A stretch of DNA of 46,804 bases, taken from the NCBI GenBank assembly GCA_001275005.1, contig JWZX01003358.1, positions 1 to 46,804 of the forward strand. The letters run 5' to 3'. Each line of letters begins with the position of its first letter. Positions within the stretch are counted from its first letter, which is position 1. The stretch comes from Chrysochromulina tobinii. Taxonomy: Eukaryota > Haptophyta > Prymnesiales > Chrysochromulinaceae. Of this stretch, positions 30,501-39,072 are shown one piece after another. Below the pieces are notes generated by a model that was not told where the DNA came from, did not search any database, and saw only the letters and a program-made list of their open reading frames with translations. The translations under genes were made by a program, and so were the position numbers.

Positions 30501-32009
30501 GGTGATGATGAGCGTATAGGCGCCAAGGTTGAGGACGAGCAAGAGGAGGACGTGGGCACGCTTGAGGAGGCGGAACTAGAGGAGGAGGCGGCGGCTAAGG
30601 CTCGTGGCAACGGCGGGTGCCAGTGGGAGGTGGAGGCATCAGCGAGCACTACGAGTGCCATGGCCGCGGCTGCTGCTGCCGCTGCCGCCGCTGCCACTGA
30701 GGCGCCCGCGACGACGCCAACGACGGAGAGGCGTGAATCTGAGCGGGTGCCCGCGACGACGCCAACGACGGAGAGGCGTGAATCTGAGCGGGTCTCGGCC
30801 ATCACGGGCGAGGGCAAGGAGGTCGATGGGCCATGCGTGCTGCTGACAGGCGCAACAGGCTTCCTCGGGCCGCATTTGCTCTCCGCATTGCTCGGCACGA
30901 GCGCACCTCAGCGCTGGGCGGCCATTGCCATCCTGGCACGCCCACCCCTCGAGCGCGTGACAGATGGGCTGAGCATGGCCATGCAGGCGATCGCCCTCGG
31001 CAGCGGAGCCGGCTGCGAGGTGGGCGAAGCGCACGCGCGCGTGCGCGCATTCGAGGCGGATCTATCCCTCCCCGACCTTGGCTTGTCAGCAAGCGATCGC
31101 AAGGCACTCGTTCAGATGCGTATCCAAGCGGTGGTGCACAGTGGGGCCGTCGTTGACCACGCACGCGCGTATCCCGCCATCCAGCCCACAAACGTACGAG
31201 CGATCGCCGCGCTGCTGGAGCTGGTCTCGCCGCTCGGCGCTCCAAGGCTCGCGCCGCCGCCCCTTTTTGTCTTTGTCTCTTCTATGAGCGTGATCCCCGT
31301 CGCCGCTGCGGCCGCTGCCAGCGGTTGGTCGGGTACACCGGAGGCGCTCGTGCCGCCCACGTGTGCTGCGGCACTCGAGTCGGCGTATGCGCAGAGTAAG
31401 CTCGTGGCGGAGCATCATCTAGCACATGCCGCCCACATGGGCCGCGTTCGGCTGTCCATCGCCCGCCTCGGGCTCCTCGGCCCAGCTACTCACGCACAGA
31501 GCCCTCTCAACGCCCCCGACCGACGGGATTGGCTCTCGCTGCTGCTCGGGGCGGTCGATGCAACGGGGGCAAGCCCTGCCGGACTGACTGCCGGCCGACG
31601 TGCCGTCGCAGTGCTTCCAGTTGACAAGGGAGCTGCCGCCCTCGCAGTGCAGGCCGCGGCGGCCCTCGACACCGAGACGGGCGTCGGCAGCTCTGCGATC
31701 GAGATCGCGTGCCTCGACGCCGCCTCCTTTGGTTTGGCGCCGCACTCCCTCTCCACCCTGCTCGACGGCATCGACGCGTCGCGACACGTGGCGGGGCTGC
31801 CCCCGCTCCGGCGCGAGCTGCCGTACCCTCAGTGGCGGCGCCTCGTCGCGGCTGCCGGCCACCCCGCGGTGCTTGCGCTCGCCATGCTTCCGCCCGAGGG
31901 CCGTGGCGGCTCGCTGCGCTTACCGTCGGGTGCGCGGCGCCGGCTGCGCGACATGCAGCGCTTTGTCGACGGGGCGCGTAGTACTCATGTGCTTCCGATG
32001 GACGAATAG
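27516..32009 (+). CDS. RING-like / adenylation / carrier / thioester-reductase enzyme (carboxylate-reductase-like)
   Basis: 1497 residues from the ATG at 27516; the frame is closed by a stop at 27459 and its first codon is GTG. Order: a Cys-rich RING-like finger (C25-x2-C28...C63-x2-C66); an adenylation domain with FSFGSTGEPKHLWF (A3), SDGYGMAEVPG (A5), GWFHTGDLGRW (A7) and THGKVRR (A10 Lys); a carrier domain with LGGDSI, phosphopantetheine Ser898; and a reductase with GATGFLGPHLL (about 1111), FVSSMSV and the YAQSK catalytic pair. This is the A-T-R plan of carboxylic acid reductases and Lys2, releasing an aldehyde or alcohol from a bound acid. It needs a 4'-phosphopantetheinyl transferase. 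The acid is unknown. Repeats lie in the A-domain side and in the T-R linker. Confidence 0.88.
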   Translation: MTLLSTGSQTARLHHSALPPDCRCDICARPIAAADARCRCASATCDECHVCGLCSDGRSRQCPLCGGSLHSERASPFTLRMQVFREAFDATMSTSVIVVHPHIMVARAFDAYAGRPLLGEPTTGGSVRWYSYAQCGAAAELFAVQLRHSCRRRSESEAERAVVLCAANGVGWLVADWACALAGLPSIAIDASTAPASALSMAREAAQARGRDVGAVCVDAGHLGEWQAALAQACISDRHEEADRMAAKSGRPLAVDTYSTASARQRLVAIACTMLDRDATDSADSNDDAIDNANDVAVAAAAAAAAAAAEGSTAAGAAAMVAMKAVQAAALTSRTAGTGDAELVTCLFSFGSTGEPKHLWFDALSWAEWGERNPPASRRARAALSRRSVRVSCAALFAPLSHGLARRTAWGELLHGGRLGLCEPRGAGAFDMAFEGGEGIVGGEGGVGGVGGWLDQIRAFAPTTLSAAPRFYTLYQRRYEAELSKLGMEAELSKLGKDAEISGATANHGEHATPEALRKAALVAVRRLGGPRLRLVAVGGALVPPSLLAFLRECFGECGAGGGHAVVSDGYGMAEVPGGIARDGIPLPGVEVRIQLPLATGHYTGTGWGASDADAIRALGDDVGEILVKTIRGAIVGDRGAAALDADGWFHTGDLGRWIEGSSPGGPRRLQVLERMGFTVKLANGEFLAPQRAEAVYEEQCASVASCVLLARPGELAATAVALLRNDVLGETRLPNMVLDEMRAAAAAAGLRSWEVPGRVLIDPGPWDAASGCSSTHGKVRRLAIARRHGLLPHADAGEGRNGSADDNVMANGSGSGSSNGYDVAGGTVNGSDCASLGEGGGSSNCSSNRSSSSSLVDQLIGFLSASSEMSALPHLPCAAVRAAEHGSGWWSALGGDSIMAAELLGAWEGVVHAANARSAKGSRASVDAPSVNAPSVNALGAKGSRSARPTTAHSQRAHSQRRPMISLNMHDLFSLTPRELRCKAQACLGRHGIVGDDERIGAKVEDEQEEDVGTLEEAELEEEAAAKARGNGGCQWEVEASASTTSAMAAAAAAAAAAATEAPATTPTTERRESERVPATTPTTERRESERVSAITGEGKEVDGPCVLLTGATGFLGPHLLSALLGTSAPQRWAAIAILARPPLERVTDGLSMAMQAIALGSGAGCEVGEAHARVRAFEADLSLPDLGLSASDRKALVQMRIQAVVHSGAVVDHARAYPAIQPTNVRAIAALLELVSPLGAPRLAPPPLFVFVSSMSVIPVAAAAAASGWSGTPEALVPPTCAAALESAYAQSKLVAEHHLAHAAHMGRVRLSIARLGLLGPATHAQSPLNAPDRRDWLSLLLGAVDATGASPAGLTAGRRAVAVLPVDKGAAALAVQAAAALDTETGVGSSAIEIACLDAASFGLAPHSLSTLLDGIDASRHVAGLPPLRRELPYPQWRRLVAAAGHPAVLALAMLPPEGRGGSLRLPSGARRRLRDMQRFVDGARSTHVLPMDE
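28957..29010 (+). repeat. 27-nt tandem duplication in the adenylation domain
   Basis: GCCGAGCTCTCCAAATTAGG is repeated at a 27-nt spacing (28957, 28984), coding AELSKLG twice. In frame. Confidence 0.9.
30289..30402 (+). repeat. 31-bp inverted repeat (hairpin) inside the carboxylate-reductase-like gene
   Basis: The left arm (about 30289-30320) and right arm (about 30371-30402) are complementary over 31 nt with one mismatch, separated by about 50 nt. Both are built of 15-nt CTCTGTGAATGCGCC units. They code DAPSVNAPSVNA in one direction and AHSQRAHSQRR in the other. Confidence 0.88.
30706..30797 (+). repeat. 45-nt tandem duplication in the carrier-reductase linker
   Basis: Two copies of a 45-nt unit code VPATTPTTERRESER twice, just before the reductase domain. 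In frame. Confidence 0.92.
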
Positions 32010-32406
32010 GAGCGGAGGCTGGGGGGTTACCGTTCTGAAAACCGAAAACTTGCACCTCGCACGACTCCCTGAGATGCCACCTGGCGCCACCAGCACCGCA
32101 CTCCGCACTCGGGATTAAATGATCCGATCAGTAACAGCGGCAGTAACACTTCTGACTGTGTTTGAATGCTTTAACGGCATCACCGGCTTGAAGAAAGACG
32201 TCGACATCACGCATGAACTCGCGCTACGCACCAGTCGTCGGACGTCGCGCGGGTTAAGAACGGGTACGAGACGGGTACGCCGTGCCCGTGTGCCCGCGGA
32301 TGCACAATGCGCACTTGAAGAGCACTTGGCCGTGCCGTGTACGGGACGGAAGAACGGGAGCACGGCACTCTAATGTTGTAATGATGCTTGATGGTCACTT
32401 TTCATG
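32010..32406. other. Intergenic: convergent 3' regions
   Basis: 3' flanks of the reductase gene and of the minus-strand coiled-coil gene. Only short unsupported frames. Confidence 0.7.
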
Positions 32407-33408
32407 TCATTGCCACTCTCCCTTCCTCTTCTGCTCCTCGGCGAGGCGCGCGGCCTCGAGCTTCGCGAAGATCTCGGACTGGAAATTGTAGGTCCCCAAG
32501 TAGCCGCTGGTAGGCGACTGGAGCATATTTCGCGCGCCGCTGGTTGACGACCAACGTAAATTCCGCTGGTGGACGTCGATAGCCCGGCGAGTGGGTGAGC
32601 ATAGCATCGGTGGCGGCTCGACGGTGGGCTCGGGCAAGACTGCTCGTGCTCCCCCGAGCGGACTGCTGCCGTCGCTGCCGCCCTTGACGCGGCGAAGCAC
32701 CATCGCAGCGGCTGCCTCCCTTGCAGCCGCCTGTTGCCGCCGATCTTCATCCTCCTTTCGTGCAAGCAGCGCCGCCTCTGCTCGGGACTTGAGTTCCTCC
32801 TTCATCCACTTTGCGGCGATCGCACCACGACGGCGCGCAGCCTCTCGCTGGCGTGCGTGCCGCGCCGCCGCCTGCATGATCACCGCGGCCCGCCTGTCGC
32901 GCTCGCGCTGTACGAGCAGCGCCATCTCTTCCGCAACCCGTTTCTCTTCGGCGCGACGCTCCTCCTCCGCTAAGGCGCGCTCCTCACGCTCCTCTTTCAA
33001 CCGTTGGAAGCGCGCCACGCGTTGTAGGCGCGCCATAAGCTCGCGCCCCAGTTCCTCCTCCGCCTCCATTCGCATAATGCGCTCCTCCACCTCGCGCGCC
33101 TCCAATGCTTGCGCCTCCATTGCTTGCTCCTTGGCTTGCGCGATGATCTTATTTGCCAGTTCAGCCTGCTGAACCATGGTGAAGAATTTGTTGATGCGCC
33201 GACGCACGGCGTCAACCGCGAGGAGCTTGTCGACAGTTGGCTGCTCTGGCCATGGATTGAGGCACGCGGCCAGGTGTACGGAAACGTCTGCACCCATGTT
33301 GATGTTGGATATGCGTTTTGCCGGCAGAGTTTGCTCGAAACATGCATCTTTGATCGTCGGAAGCATGCAACGGCCACACGGACCCAAACCCCGAATTTGA
33401 TCGCTCAT
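32407..33408 (-). CDS. Coiled-coil protein, unrecognised
   Basis: 333 residues from the ATG at 33408. Residues about 65-240 are a long charged helix rich in E, A, R, K and M (for example AEEELGRELMARLQRVARFQ and ERRAEEKRVAEEMALLVQRE), predicted coiled coil, with an IQ-like stretch near AAVIMQAAARHARQREAARR. The N-terminus has a short Cys-containing part (CGRCMLP). The C-terminal 60 residues contain SPTSGYLGTYNFQSEIF, which looks conserved-like, then a second short helix. A cytoskeletal or ciliary role is plausible by composition alone. No family assigned. Confidence 0.6.
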   Translation of the reverse strand: MSDQIRGLGPCGRCMLPTIKDACFEQTLPAKRISNINMGADVSVHLAACLNPWPEQPTVDKLLAVDAVRRRINKFFTMVQQAELANKIIAQAKEQAMEAQALEAREVEERIMRMEAEEELGRELMARLQRVARFQRLKEEREERALAEEERRAEEKRVAEEMALLVQRERDRRAAVIMQAAARHARQREAARRRGAIAAKWMKEELKSRAEAALLARKEDEDRRQQAAAREAAAAMVLRRVKGGSDGSSPLGGARAVLPEPTVEPPPMLCSPTRRAIDVHQRNLRWSSTSGARNMLQSPTSGYLGTYNFQSEIFAKLEAARLAEEQKRKGEWQ

Positions 33409-34256
33409 TTACTGCGTACGCACCGACGGTCCTGTACCAACTGAGCACCAACTTTCCAGCGTTTCCAGAACTGATGGTCACACACCAAGTACTCCACGTT
33501 CGTCGCCTATTCGTCGCCATGTGTCGCGAATCTACTAGGAACCTATGTTCGAATCCCCGCGCCCCGCTGCCGCGACGACGCAAGCAGCAAGCATAAAAGC
33601 AAGCAAGCAACAATGCTCAATGGGCATACATTCCCATCCAGCATCCTCTCCGCTCCGCCCACCCCGTTTCGCTCGACGCCCCGCGTTGGCTACAGGGGGC
33701 GGTGGGCATTCGGTTGTGCCTTAGGTTTAGGTACTTGTGCGGTTCGAGAAGCCATGCGAGAAGCACACGCGCCCGACCTCAACCTGGGAGACAGTGAACG
33801 CGGCCGGATACCGAGTACGCACAAAACAGACGACAGTCACCACGACAGTCGACACTCCGTAACATGTTGTAGGACGCCTAGAGCTCTGCCTTGCCCTCGC
33901 CCGTCATGCTTCATCGCGACAACGATAGACAACGACAGCACACCAGCCGAGCGATTCCAGCACGCCCACCACAGTCCATCGCACCCCATAATGCCCTGAT
34001 CAGTCGACGCCCCGCTGCTCCCGGCCTCCATGCCTCAGTGCGCGAGCCGTCCGCGCCGTCCACGTCCCCCGCCATGCCATGGCGCCCAGCGGCGGCGCGA
34101 AGCCCACGGAGGAGGGCGCTAGTGCAGTTTCACCGCCTTGCCTCCACCCTGCGGGGGGAGGGCGCTGCCCAAGACGACGCTGCCCAAGGCTTCTCTTGAC
34201 GTGCCGCAGCACTTGCCCCGCCCGCAGCGCGCGCAGGCACGAGCTCGCCGCGTGGC
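33409..34256. other. Intergenic, 850 bp
   Basis: 5' flank of the coiled-coil gene and 3' flank of the membrane fusion gene. Contains AAGCAAGCAAGCAA (33597-33611). Two plus-strand frames (33613-33999, 33891-34199) overlap each other and show no family resemblance. Confidence 0.5.
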
Positions 34257-36395
34257 TTACTTGACTTTCTTGCCCTCAACCGCGCTGCCCGAGGCAGCGA
34301 GCTTACCGTTGCTGTGGATGGCGAAGTGCTCCTGCAGCGCGTGGCACAGGTAGAGGGCGATGTGGACGGGCACGTATGCGGGGAAGGCCTCGCGGAATCC
34401 GTCGAGCTTGTGGAAGCCTAGCCATCCGATGACGCCACCGAGGATCATCGGATGCGGGATGACGCCGTACGGGAACTTGGCGACGTAATCGCCGGAGATC
34501 ACTCCGAGCTCCCACCCAAAATAGGTGCGGTCGACGCCCAGGCGGCTCGCGGCGAGGCCGGCGAGGCCGAAGCCACCCGCCAGCAGGGCGAGCGCGATGA
34601 TGTCGGGCTGCGAGTAGTCAAAGCGGAAGAGGAACTGCACCCCCGCCTGCACGAGCGCGAGCGTCTTGAAGAGCAGCGCATCGCGCTTGAAGGCGCCGAA
34701 GGCGACGTTGGTGCGCTGGTGGTATGTGGAGGCATACACGGCGTAGTGCACGAACGAGGTCAAGCAGAAGAAGACAGAGTACGAGCGCGCAGCTAAAGAG
34801 ACAGCGGTGGCGCAGAGCAGGTAGATCAGGTTGGTCCAACCGAGGTGCATTTCAAGGCGGTACATGGCTGCTGTCCAGAAGACGACCTGTGGAATCCAGT
34901 CCCAGATGAGGGAGGGTTGGTGAGGGTGGTGCGGGGGAGTGGGAGGGGGAACGGGCGTGGGGGGAGGGTGGCGACGGCGCGGGGTAGGGCGGGGGCTGGG
35001 GTAGGGCTGGGGCTGGAGTCGGGCAGGGGCCGGAGTTGGGCAGGCGGCGGGGTAGGGCAGGAGGCCAGGTTAGGATGCCAGGGGGCAGGGGGCGAGGGGG
35101 CAGGGGAGCAAGGCCATATCCGTGGCACTCCGCCGCATTGGGCGCCGTCGTGAGCGCACCTGGAAGGCCATGAACTTGGCGATCGGGTGGTCGGGCTCGA
35201 GGGTTGCTAGGAAGAGGGAGCGGAAGTTTTGGTTGTAGTGCACCGACATGCGGCCGAGTAGGCGCCCGAGCGGGCCCAGGAAGCGGGGGTAGATAAGGAA
35301 GTGCACCTTCAGGCACACGCGGTGGCCCTCGTTCTCCTTGGCGCCTTGCACGTGAGCGATGCGGTGCAACTCGCGGTGGAAGTCGAACGAGATCATCTCA
35401 CCGGTCGTGAGGGCGACGCCGTCATAGCCGCCGAGCGTGAACCCCTTGTCGGTGTTGTGCCGAACCTGGCGACCCGAGAGCGGGAAGATCGTCTCGATCT
35501 GCTCGTTGGGCGTTGCCGCGATCATCGAGCGGTAGACGTGCACAAAGGGGAAGATGCCATAAGGGCCGTCAACGTGGTTGCGGTAGAAGACGGTGTCCGA
35601 GTTGGCGTTGTACGTCTTGCAAGCGACGTACAGCTCGTTCATGCCCTCGAGCGGCTCGACCACGTGCGTCTGGCTCGGGTACAGCTTGCCGAAGAGCGCG
35701 TCGCGCAGGTACTGCGAGCGCGCCACGAAGGCAAACTTCTCCGTCGCCTCAGCGGAGAGTCCATGCCACCACCAGTGGGTGGTCACGTCCGTGCGCGGGT
35801 TCTGCTGGACGGCCCAATTGCCGACGTGCTCGACGGCCTGCAGCAGTTCCTTCTCCTCCGGCCCGTTCGCCGCCGACAGCTTATGCGTCGCCACCTGCTG
35901 CCGCTGCACGAAGATCGTCGCAAGCGAGCCGTTCTCCGTGTGCCAGCACGCATCAAAGCACAGGGGTACGAGGTGGAGCGTGTGCTCGAGCAGCGTCCAC
36001 ATCCAGCCGTCCTGCTTTCCCTGATAAGACGATTGGAAAGTGAGCTCGCACGTCGCGAAGTGCGCGACGTCCTGCGCAAAGTACGACGCGGCGAAGAGCA
36101 CCGTCGCCGAGAGCGTCGTCATCGTCGTGGCGATGGCCGCGGCGCAGATTAGCGCGTGTGCCGCCGCGGAGGCGAGCCACAGCTTGAGCGGGGTCGACGG
36201 CAGGATGATCGCGAGCCACGCAGCGTGCATCCCCATCGCCGCAGGGCTGCCCAGGTAGGTGAAGACCAGGAAGGAGATGGCATACACGGCGGCTGGCGTC
36301 GTGACGAGGTGGAGCGCGACGTTTAGCGGATGCTTGTGGAACTTGCGGAAGTCGGCAGCGAGCGTCTGCCATTCCATGCCAAAGAGGCCACCCAT
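34257..36395 (-). CDS. Three-module membrane protein: DUF962-like, HxD...H dioxygenase-like, PEMT-like (2 exons)
   Basis: Exon 1 is 36395-35160, exon 2 is 34886-34257; 621 residues. The ATG at 36395 (MGGLFGMEW) is used; the open frame to 36419 starts with TTG. Module 1: a His-containing membrane domain, FHKHPLNVALHLVTTPAAVY, then QDVAHFATCE and EHTLHLVPLCFDACWH, resembling DUF962/Mpo1. Module 2: soluble, with RNHVDGPYGIFPF (HxD) and, 70 residues on, GEMISFDFHRELHRI, a pattern like Fe(II) dioxygenases with a double-stranded beta-helix. Module 3 (exon 2): several membrane helices ending in GDYVAKFPYGVIPHPMILGG, like phospholipid methyltransferases (PEMT/PLMT). A lipid-modifying enzyme is inferred; the reaction is unknown. 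The splice joins AKFMAFQ to VVFWTAAMYR. Confidence 0.75.
34887..35159 (-). other. Intron, 273 bp, C-rich (G-run-rich on plus strand)
   Basis: Donor CAG|GTGCGC, acceptor TTCCACAG|GTCG, phase 0. Removal is supported because the frame otherwise stops at 35070 and the two parts form one membrane protein. The sense strand is nearly pure pyrimidine with CCTGCCC, CCAGCCC repeats and a CCTAACC branch-point-like word (35070 area). Confidence 0.85.
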
Positions 36396-36419
36396 GGGAC
36401 CGGAGCGGCAGAGACGCAA

Positions 36420-36863
36420 GGTTCCCTAGAGGAGAGGGTCGCCGATGCGGGACGAGTTTTGGCGGAGCGTCGTCGCGGGCGGGTTTCGCGAAGTGCTCCA
36501 AAAAAGACGAGAAATCCCAATCATGCACTCCCGTCAACGCGCAGTTGACAGCTCTGACAACCAGGCACCGTCACTGTTCCGCCCGCGCCGCCAAAAAGGC
36601 CAAACTGAGAATCCTGCGGGCTGCGGCTGCGCCAATCAGAAACACGCACACGGGATGTGGACCGCGATCCGCGATCCGGATCCGCTTCACCCATCGCACT
36701 TCTTTCGCCGCCGCCTCCAGACCCTCCGCCGCGCCGTCCCGTCGCCGTCCAGTCTCGTCTCCGGCGCTTCATCCCTTCCGGCGAGGCGGCACGCGCTTCC
36801 TTGGCCCATCGTCGGACAAGTAGGAGCGCCTAGGAGGAGTACGGTCGCCCCGCCCCCTCTTCC
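36420..36863. other. Intergenic
   Basis: 5' flank of the membrane fusion gene and 3' flank of the PP2C gene; no gene seen. Confidence 0.6.
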
Positions 36864-38579
36864 TCAGTGCGCGCGGCCGTTGAGCGCGCCTCGTCGGCTC
36901 TGGTGCGGCGCGTGGCGCGACTCAAACGGGTGGCTGCGCGCGTCGTATTGGTCGCTCACGGCCTGCGGGCTCCACAGGCTTGGCCCGGCAGGCGCGGAGT
37001 CGTACGGCGAGCCCAGCACGGCGCCATCCGCCGCCGGGTACGCGTCGCCAAAGCGCATCAGGAGTTTGTGCTCGAAGGGCAGGCAGCCAAACATCGGGCT
37101 GGTGAGATCGCGGGCGGAGGCGGTGTCCGCAGTGAGCTCCGAGGCCAACGAATCGAGCGAGTGCGTCGATGCCTTGTCCATCCACGCGAGACTCTTGGGC
37201 AGCTGCAGGTGGTGCGCCGGAGGCTCGCCGCCCAAGCCAAAAGCGTTGCCGCTTATGATGGGGGCGGTGGCAACGCTGCTGCCGTCGCTGCTGGTGCTCG
37301 CGCTCGTCGCAAGCTTCGGAAGTAGGCTGGAGAGCACGTGTGCGATGCTCCCACCACCACTGGACGGTGCGGGTAGGGACGGCGCCGTGATGGGCGGTTC
37401 GAGGCTGATGACAACGACAGAGACGTTATCGGATCCGTTCCTCTCGCACAGGGCGAGGTCGCACAGGCAGCGCGCGGTGCGTATCTCGGCGTCGAGCGCG
37501 TGCGCGTGTACCTGCTCGAGCTGCTCACGTACGACGCTCGCCACCTCCGCCGAGGTCATCACGCTTCCGAAGAGACCATCGGAGGCGAGGATGACGCACA
37601 GGTCGTCGGCAGACCGCTCATACACGCTCACCTCCGGACGTCCGGTAACGACCTGCGCGTGGGCGGGCGTGTCGCGCCAGCTGCGCCCAGGCCCCACCTT
37701 AAGCGGCAGGTCACCGAGCGCGCGCGTCATGGGGAGCGAGTGGTCGTGGATGCACACGTAACCGCCAGGGTCCATTCGAGCGCCCGCCGCCTCGACACGT
37801 TCGACCTCGTCCGGGCGCGGCTGGCAGAAGGCGCTCACCTGCTCGGCAGAGTGGTCGCGCGAGAGTTCGATGTACGGCACGGGCGACGACGAGCGCTTCA
37901 CCAGCAGCGCGCGGCAGTCACCCGCCCAGGCAGTGACCAACTTGTCGTCGGTGACCAGCGTCACAGCCGCCGCAGTGCCCTGGTTGTTGCCCTTGCCGCG
38001 CCGCATCGAGAAGTGATGCAGCAGCTCGGCATCGGTACGCATGAAACCGTCCTGCAGCGCCTGCACGATCGTCGGCATGTACTCACTGCGCATCACGTGC
38101 GAATGCAGCATGGATGCGGCATACGTGGACGCCTGCGCGCCTCCGTGACCATCGAAGACGCCAAAGTAGGCATGAACAAAGGCCCCCTCGTTGACCTTGG
38201 CGACGGCCACGTCCTCCTGGGTGGAGCGCGGGCCCTGACGCTGGTGCACGGCCCAGCGCACGCCCAGCTCGATCGCCGCTGTCGCGCTACTGTTGGTGAA
38301 GCCTGCAATCGGCGTGACACACATCGCAGAAGACGTGGACGGATCGCCGCTCCCGCTCGCGCCGCCGATGCCGTCGCGGCCGCCGGCGCTGACGTGCACG
38401 CTGCTACGCTTGGGCGATGACCACGGCTCCTGCTGCTGCCTGAGTGGGGGCTCTGCGAGCAGTGCCTTGATGTCCTCCTCGCGAAGCCGCTTGTGGGACG
38501 AGGGCGTCGAATTGTGGGAGGTCGCGGAGAGCGGCGTGCGCTGTATGGCGGGGACCGGGTAGGGCGACACATCCATCAT
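36864..38579 (-). CDS. PP2C-family Ser/Thr protein phosphatase
   Basis: 571 residues from the ATG at 38579 (a second ATG follows at once); the open frame to 38852 adds an Arg-rich stretch. PP2Cs are Mg/Mn-dependent phosphatases. Seen in order: RSTQED, YFGVFDGHGGAQAS (metal-binding Asp), GTAAAVTLV, AGDCRALL, LSRDHS, MTRALGD, VILASDGLF and the C-terminal GSDNVSVVVI with the last metal Asp. All four usual metal-binding acidic positions are present. A Ser/Pro-rich N-terminus (about 115 residues) and a 200-residue low-complexity C-terminus flank the catalytic domain and may carry regulation; their sequence gives no target. Upstream TACATGTA (38818-38825). Confidence 0.92.
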   Translation of the reverse strand: MMDVSPYPVPAIQRTPLSATSHNSTPSSHKRLREEDIKALLAEPPLRQQQEPWSSPKRSSVHVSAGGRDGIGGASGSGDPSTSSAMCVTPIAGFTNSSATAAIELGVRWAVHQRQGPRSTQEDVAVAKVNEGAFVHAYFGVFDGHGGAQASTYAASMLHSHVMRSEYMPTIVQALQDGFMRTDAELLHHFSMRRGKGNNQGTAAAVTLVTDDKLVTAWAGDCRALLVKRSSSPVPYIELSRDHSAEQVSAFCQPRPDEVERVEAAGARMDPGGYVCIHDHSLPMTRALGDLPLKVGPGRSWRDTPAHAQVVTGRPEVSVYERSADDLCVILASDGLFGSVMTSAEVASVVREQLEQVHAHALDAEIRTARCLCDLALCERNGSDNVSVVVISLEPPITAPSLPAPSSGGGSIAHVLSSLLPKLATSASTSSDGSSVATAPIISGNAFGLGGEPPAHHLQLPKSLAWMDKASTHSLDSLASELTADTASARDLTSPMFGCLPFEHKLLMRFGDAYPAADGAVLGSPYDSAPAGPSLWSPQAVSDQYDARSHPFESRHAPHQSRRGALNGRAH

Positions 38580-39072
38580 ATCTGCGCCGCACAGCGTCAC
38601 CGAGGCGATGCGGCGAAGGAAATTCGTGGTGCTTCGTCTGCTGAGAGTACCACCGCCGCTCGCCCTAGAGGGAGGCCTGCGATCAAATCGAATGTCAGCG
38701 CGAAAAGTTGTTTTATCGGATCTTTTCCGGCGCCAGAATGCCAAGTAGGACCCAAGGCCCCAGTTGCGCAGCCGCATGCAGCCGCAGGCAGCGAAGCCGC
38801 AGCCGGATGGTGCTTGTACATGTATCAGATTACCCACATGTACTACGCCCACAATGTACTACGGCAAAAAAGAGTAAAAGACCAAAATGCGGACGGCAAG
38901 ATGAAGCCTCGCGGGGGCTAAACACACCTTTCACGACCTTCGCCCCAAACGGCCGTATCGGTAACTGAATGCGGAAGTTTGCGGAGCCTAAACTTTACTT
39001 GACTTGACTTGAAATGACAGCAACGCCTCTTTTTGCGCTGGATGATTCGTACGAAGGGACGAAAGCACTGGA
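38580..39072. promoter_or_regulatory. Divergent intergenic region, PP2C / channel
   Basis: Holds TACATGTATCAG and ACATGTAC (38818-38845, nearer PP2C) and an ACTTGACTTGACTTGA array (38997-39012, 60 bp before the channel ATG). No gene seen. Confidence 0.5.
38997..39012 (+). promoter_or_regulatory. Tandem ACTTG motif upstream of channel gene
   Basis: Three ACTTG units in sense orientation, 61-76 bp before the ATG. A similar array lies before the SLC25 gene at 18094-19116. Confidence 0.4.

Noticed and set aside
33540-33575. GTTCGAATCC, T-loop-like word
   Set aside because: The flanking bases do not form a T stem or the rest of a tRNA.
33613-34199. Two overlapping plus-strand frames
   Set aside because: Low complexity, overlapping each other, no conserved pattern.
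35301-36152. 283-codon plus-strand frame
   Set aside because: Antisense to the membrane fusion gene; no family resemblance.
36445-37761. 438-codon plus-strand frame
   Set aside because: Antisense to the PP2C gene, whose motifs are intact; a shadow of GC-rich coding sequence.
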